NCBI GenBank assembly: GCA_001512985.1
Contig: LFRX01000050.1
Coordinates: forward strand, 8,168-16,527
Length of the DNA stretch: 8,360 nt
Reading direction: 5' to 3'
DNA from: Acholeplasmatales bacterium DTU056
GTDB lineage: Bacteria; Bacillota_I; Bacilli_A; ML615J-28; CAG-698
The notes beneath the pieces were generated by a model, which was not told where the DNA came from, made no database searches, and saw only the letters and a list, made by a program, of their open reading frames with translations. Positions 7,122 to 8,360 of the stretch are shown here, piece after piece; position 1 is the first letter of the stretch, and each line of letters begins with the position of its first letter. Position numbers and translations under genes: made by a program.

Positions 7122-7149
7122 ATTAAAAATATAGTAACAGTTCTTGTTA

Positions 7150-7182
7150 TTTTTACAATTTTTTTAAATTTTTATAATTTTT
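7150..7182. other. Phased T/A-tracts upstream of the clpP promoter
   Basis: Four T-tracts lie at 7150-7154, 7159-7165, 7169-7173 and 7178-7182, with centres 9 to 10 bp apart. A-tracts repeated at helical spacing bend DNA. They are about 60-95 bp upstream of the predicted clpP start, where they could act as a curved or UP-like element, and about 70 bp upstream of the divergent coat gene. Confidence 0.6.
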
Positions 7183-7218
7183 ATAGACCAAGACATAAGC
7201 ACATTCATATCAAGTCTT

Positions 7219-7240
7219 TTTTCGTATAATATAACGAAAA
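7219..7240 (+). promoter_or_regulatory. Candidate -10 box inside an inverted repeat before the coat-protein gene
   Basis: TATAAT (7225-7230) lies inside a dyad whose arms TTTTCGT (7219-7225) and ACGAAAA (7234-7240) match perfectly over 7 bp around an 8-bp spacer. No good -35 is seen 16-18 bp upstream, so sigma-A, assisted sigma-A or a sporulation sigma are all open. CGTATAATA differs from the sigma-K -10 pattern (CATAnnnTA) at one base, but no correctly spaced -35 supports this. The right arm runs into the ribosome binding site AAAAGGAGGG (7237-7246). Confidence 0.4.
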
Positions 7241-7252
7241 GGAGGGAAGAAG

Positions 7253-7561
7253 ATGAATGAATTATTAGGTTTTCCAAATCAACCAAACGTGCAAGTATGC
7301 CCACCAATCGTTAATCGCCAAGTTGTAGTATGCCATCGTTACAATATTATCGAACAACCACATATTTGTGAAATTCACACAAAAATAATTAACCATACTA
7401 TTAAACGTAATAGATTTATTCCGAAATTTACATGCAGCGAAGAAAATACTTTCTGTGAAGAAAATATTGGTTGTTGTCCAGGCGTAGGAGGTTTTGGCCC
7501 AATGGGTCAAGTTGGCGAAAGTCCATTTGAATTCCCTGGAGCCCCTGTTACACCACAATAA
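7253..7561 (+). CDS. CotD-family-like spore coat protein (small, Cys-rich)
   Basis: A 102-residue protein with seven Cys (16, 27, 39, 61, 68, 74, 75) and no signal peptide or membrane helix. The middle, VCPPIVNRQ then EQPHICEIHTKIINHT then RNRFIPKFT, follows the order of CotD-type inner coat proteins (P..P..C, PHI..HT..NH, then a Tyr/Phe-Pro-x-T element), though with fewer His than Bacillus CotD. The tail (76-102) is rich in Gly and Pro. Coat proteins of this kind are made late in the mother cell and cross-linked on the spore surface. The start at 7253 follows AAAAGGAGGG with a 6-nt spacing. It is monocistronic, divergent from clpP, and closed by its own hairpin. The family call rests on pattern similarity from memory, so it is moderate. 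Confidence 0.65.
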   Translation: MNELLGFPNQPNVQVCPPIVNRQVVVCHRYNIIEQPHICEIHTKIINHTIKRNRFIPKFTCSEENTFCEENIGCCPGVGGFGPMGQVGESPFEFPGAPVTPQ

Positions 7562-7569
7562 TTGGAGAT

Positions 7570-7594
7570 AAAAGCAAGGGAAACCTTGCTTTTT
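7570..7594 (+). terminator. Terminator of the CotD-like gene
   Basis: AAAAGCAAGG (7570-7579) pairs with CCTTGCTTTT (7584-7593) around a GAAA tetraloop, ending in a T-run (7590-7594). It begins 9 bp after the stop, a standard intrinsic terminator separating the coat gene from the pheS unit. Confidence 0.92.
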
Positions 7595-7614
7595 CAATTT
7601 TCACCAAAAACATA

Positions 7615-7642
7615 TTGATTATTTAATAGAGTGTGATATAAT
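7615..7642 (+). promoter_or_regulatory. pheS sigma-A promoter (extended -10)
   Basis: TTGATT (7615-7620) is followed by a 16-bp spacer and TATAAT (7637-7642), preceded by TGA (7634-7636) that gives the TGn extension. The transcript would begin near 7649, just before the T-box Stem I. Confidence 0.88.
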
Positions 7643-7648
7643 ATAAAT

Positions 7649-7885
7649 AACTCGTTGATAAGGGAGTAGTAATAAAGATCCAACTATTTACAGGGAAAAG
7701 AGATTATAAACTGAGAGTCTCTTAATAGTTGCCTTTATGAATTCACCCTTGGAGAGGCCCTAATCCGGTCCGCGTAACTGCGTTAAAGGTTAATGAGTGC
7801 ACTTTGTTTATTAAAGACAAAGTGAATTAAGGTGGTACCGCGAATTATTCGTCCTTAAAGAGTTTCTTTAAGGTCTTTTATTTTA
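7649..7885 (+). ncRNA. Phe T-box riboswitch leader of pheS
   Basis: Stem I: AAGGG (7660-7664) pairs with CCCTT (7746-7750), then TAAAG (7673-7677) with CTTTA (7733-7737). The internal loop between them holds an AGTAGTAA side and, opposite, the specifier codon TTC (7742-7744, Phe) followed by A. The upper stem includes CAACTATT (7681-7688) with AATAGTTG. Stem III is CACTTTGT (7800-7807) with ACAAAGTG (7817-7824). The T-box AAGGTGGTACCGCG is at 7829-7842; its TGGT bulge pairs with a tRNA 3' end carrying discriminator A, as expected for tRNA-Phe. CCTT (7853-7856) can pair with AAGG (7829-7832, antiterminator) or with AAGG (7870-7873, terminator), so the two folds exclude each other. Uncharged tRNA-Phe should favour readthrough into pheS. 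Confidence 0.96.
7853..7885 (+). terminator. Regulated terminator of the pheS T-box
   Basis: CCTTAAAG (7853-7860) pairs perfectly with CTTTAAGG (7866-7873) over a 5-nt loop, followed by the T-rich tail TCTTTTATTTTA (7874-7885). Its 5' arm is shared with the antiterminator helix. Confidence 0.92.
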
Positions 7886-7905
7886 TATAGAAAGGAATGA
7901 TAAAG

Positions 7906-8360
7906 ATGGTTGAAAATTTAACTCAATTACAACAAGAAGCTAGTCAAAGAATTACTGATGTTAAAACAATTAATCAACTAAATGAATTTAAAGCTTATTA
8001 TTTAGGTAAAAAAAGTCCCTTACAAGAAATTATGTCTCAAATGAAAAATTTATCTCTTGAAGAACGGAAAATACTTGGACAACAAGTTAATCAATTTAAA
8101 GATTTTATTGAAGAGTTAATTATTTTCCAACGTCAAAAAATAGAACAAGCTATGGTTGAAACAAAATTAGCCCAAGATAAAATAGATGTAACATTACCAG
8201 GAAGAAATAATTTAACTGGAACACTTCATCCTTTAACTCAAACTATTCAATTAATTGAAGATTTTTTCGTCGGACTAGGATATAAAATTGAAGAAGGGCT
8301 AGAAGTCGAAGAAGATTTATATAATTTTGAAATGTTAAATATTCCAAAAAATCACCCAGC
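7906..8360 (+). CDS. pheS: Phenylalanine-tRNA ligase alpha subunit (3' truncated by window)
   Basis: The alpha subunit of the bacterial (alpha-beta)2 enzyme that charges tRNA-Phe; it holds the catalytic site. The first 151 codons and two bases are present, of an expected 340 or so. Residues 1-88 form the helical arm that contacts tRNA (LGKKSPLQEIM at 33-43 is typical). DVTLPG (94-99) marks the entry to the catalytic core. HPLTQTIQLIEDFFVGLGYKIEEG (108-131, class II motif 1 region) and LYNFEMLNIPKNHP (138-151) match PheS closely. AAAGGA (7891-7896) sets the start at 7906; an in-frame ATG at 7897 overlaps that site and is unlikely. pheT would be expected downstream, outside the window. The T-box with a Phe codon supports the call independently. 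Confidence 0.97.
   Translation, partial: MVENLTQLQQEASQRITDVKTINQLNEFKAYYLGKKSPLQEIMSQMKNLSLEERKILGQQVNQFKDFIEELIIFQRQKIEQAMVETKLAQDKIDVTLPGRNNLTGTLHPLTQTIQLIEDFFVGLGYKIEEGLEVEEDLYNFEMLNIPKNHP

Noticed and set aside
7201..7231. Sporulation sigma-E or sigma-K promoter for the CotD-like gene
   Set aside because: CGTATAATA is one base from the sigma-K -10 pattern, but no AC at the right distance or sigma-E -35 with correct spacing is present, so it was not annotated as such.
7265..7597. Minus-strand open frame of 110 codons over the CotD-like gene
   Set aside because: It starts inside the coat gene's terminator and lacks a ribosome binding site; the plus strand has a strong Shine-Dalgarno site, a family-like pattern and its own terminator.
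1..8360. CRISPR array, defence island, prophage or insertion sequence
   Set aside because: No regularly spaced repeats, transposase, integrase, terminal repeats or tRNA attachment duplications are visible; genes are housekeeping, transport or developmental.

Overview
The window comes from a low-GC, AT-rich member of the Bacillota that uses the standard genetic code: TGA ends oppB, oppC, oppD and oppF, and no gene reads TGA as Trp. Several traits point to a lineage near the root of the Mollicutes (Acholeplasma/Haloplasma/Turicibacter/Erysipelotrichia-like). These are a mycoplasma-style oversized OppF, AT-rich codon use and short intergenic gaps. A CotD-like spore-coat protein and a T-box leader argue for a spore-forming or recently spore-forming relative rather than a classic wall-less mycoplasma. 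The lineage is an inference; no rRNA is present.

Layout. Positions 1-224 are the 3' end of an oligopeptide-binding lipoprotein gene (oppA-like). A strong hairpin with a short T-tract follows, and then a tightly packed run oppB-oppC-oppD-oppF, in which each start overlaps the previous stop by 4 bp (ATGA). Eleven bases after oppF, with its ribosome binding site touching the oppF stop, lies a small lipoprotein with two InlB-type B-repeats. The run ends at a bidirectional terminator shared with the convergent clpP gene on the minus strand. clpP has a clear sigma-A promoter preceded by phased A-tracts. Divergent from it is a short Cys-rich CotD-family gene with its own terminator. The window closes with a promoter, a complete Phe T-box riboswitch (specifier UUC) and the first 151 codons of pheS.

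How it works together. OppB and OppC form the membrane channel, OppD and OppF the ATPase pair, and OppA delivers peptides. The small lipoprotein is probably co-transcribed and surface-anchored. ClpP, the coat protein and PheS are separate transcription units of housekeeping or developmental type.

Nothing here looks like a wholly new multigene system. The most unusual content is structural: a coiled-coil arm of about 370 residues inserted into the OppF ATPase between Walker A and the Q-loop, an OppD that lacks all four cysteines of the usual Fe-S C-terminal domain, an OppC with a long extracytoplasmic loop, and the extra B-repeat lipoprotein in the permease operon.
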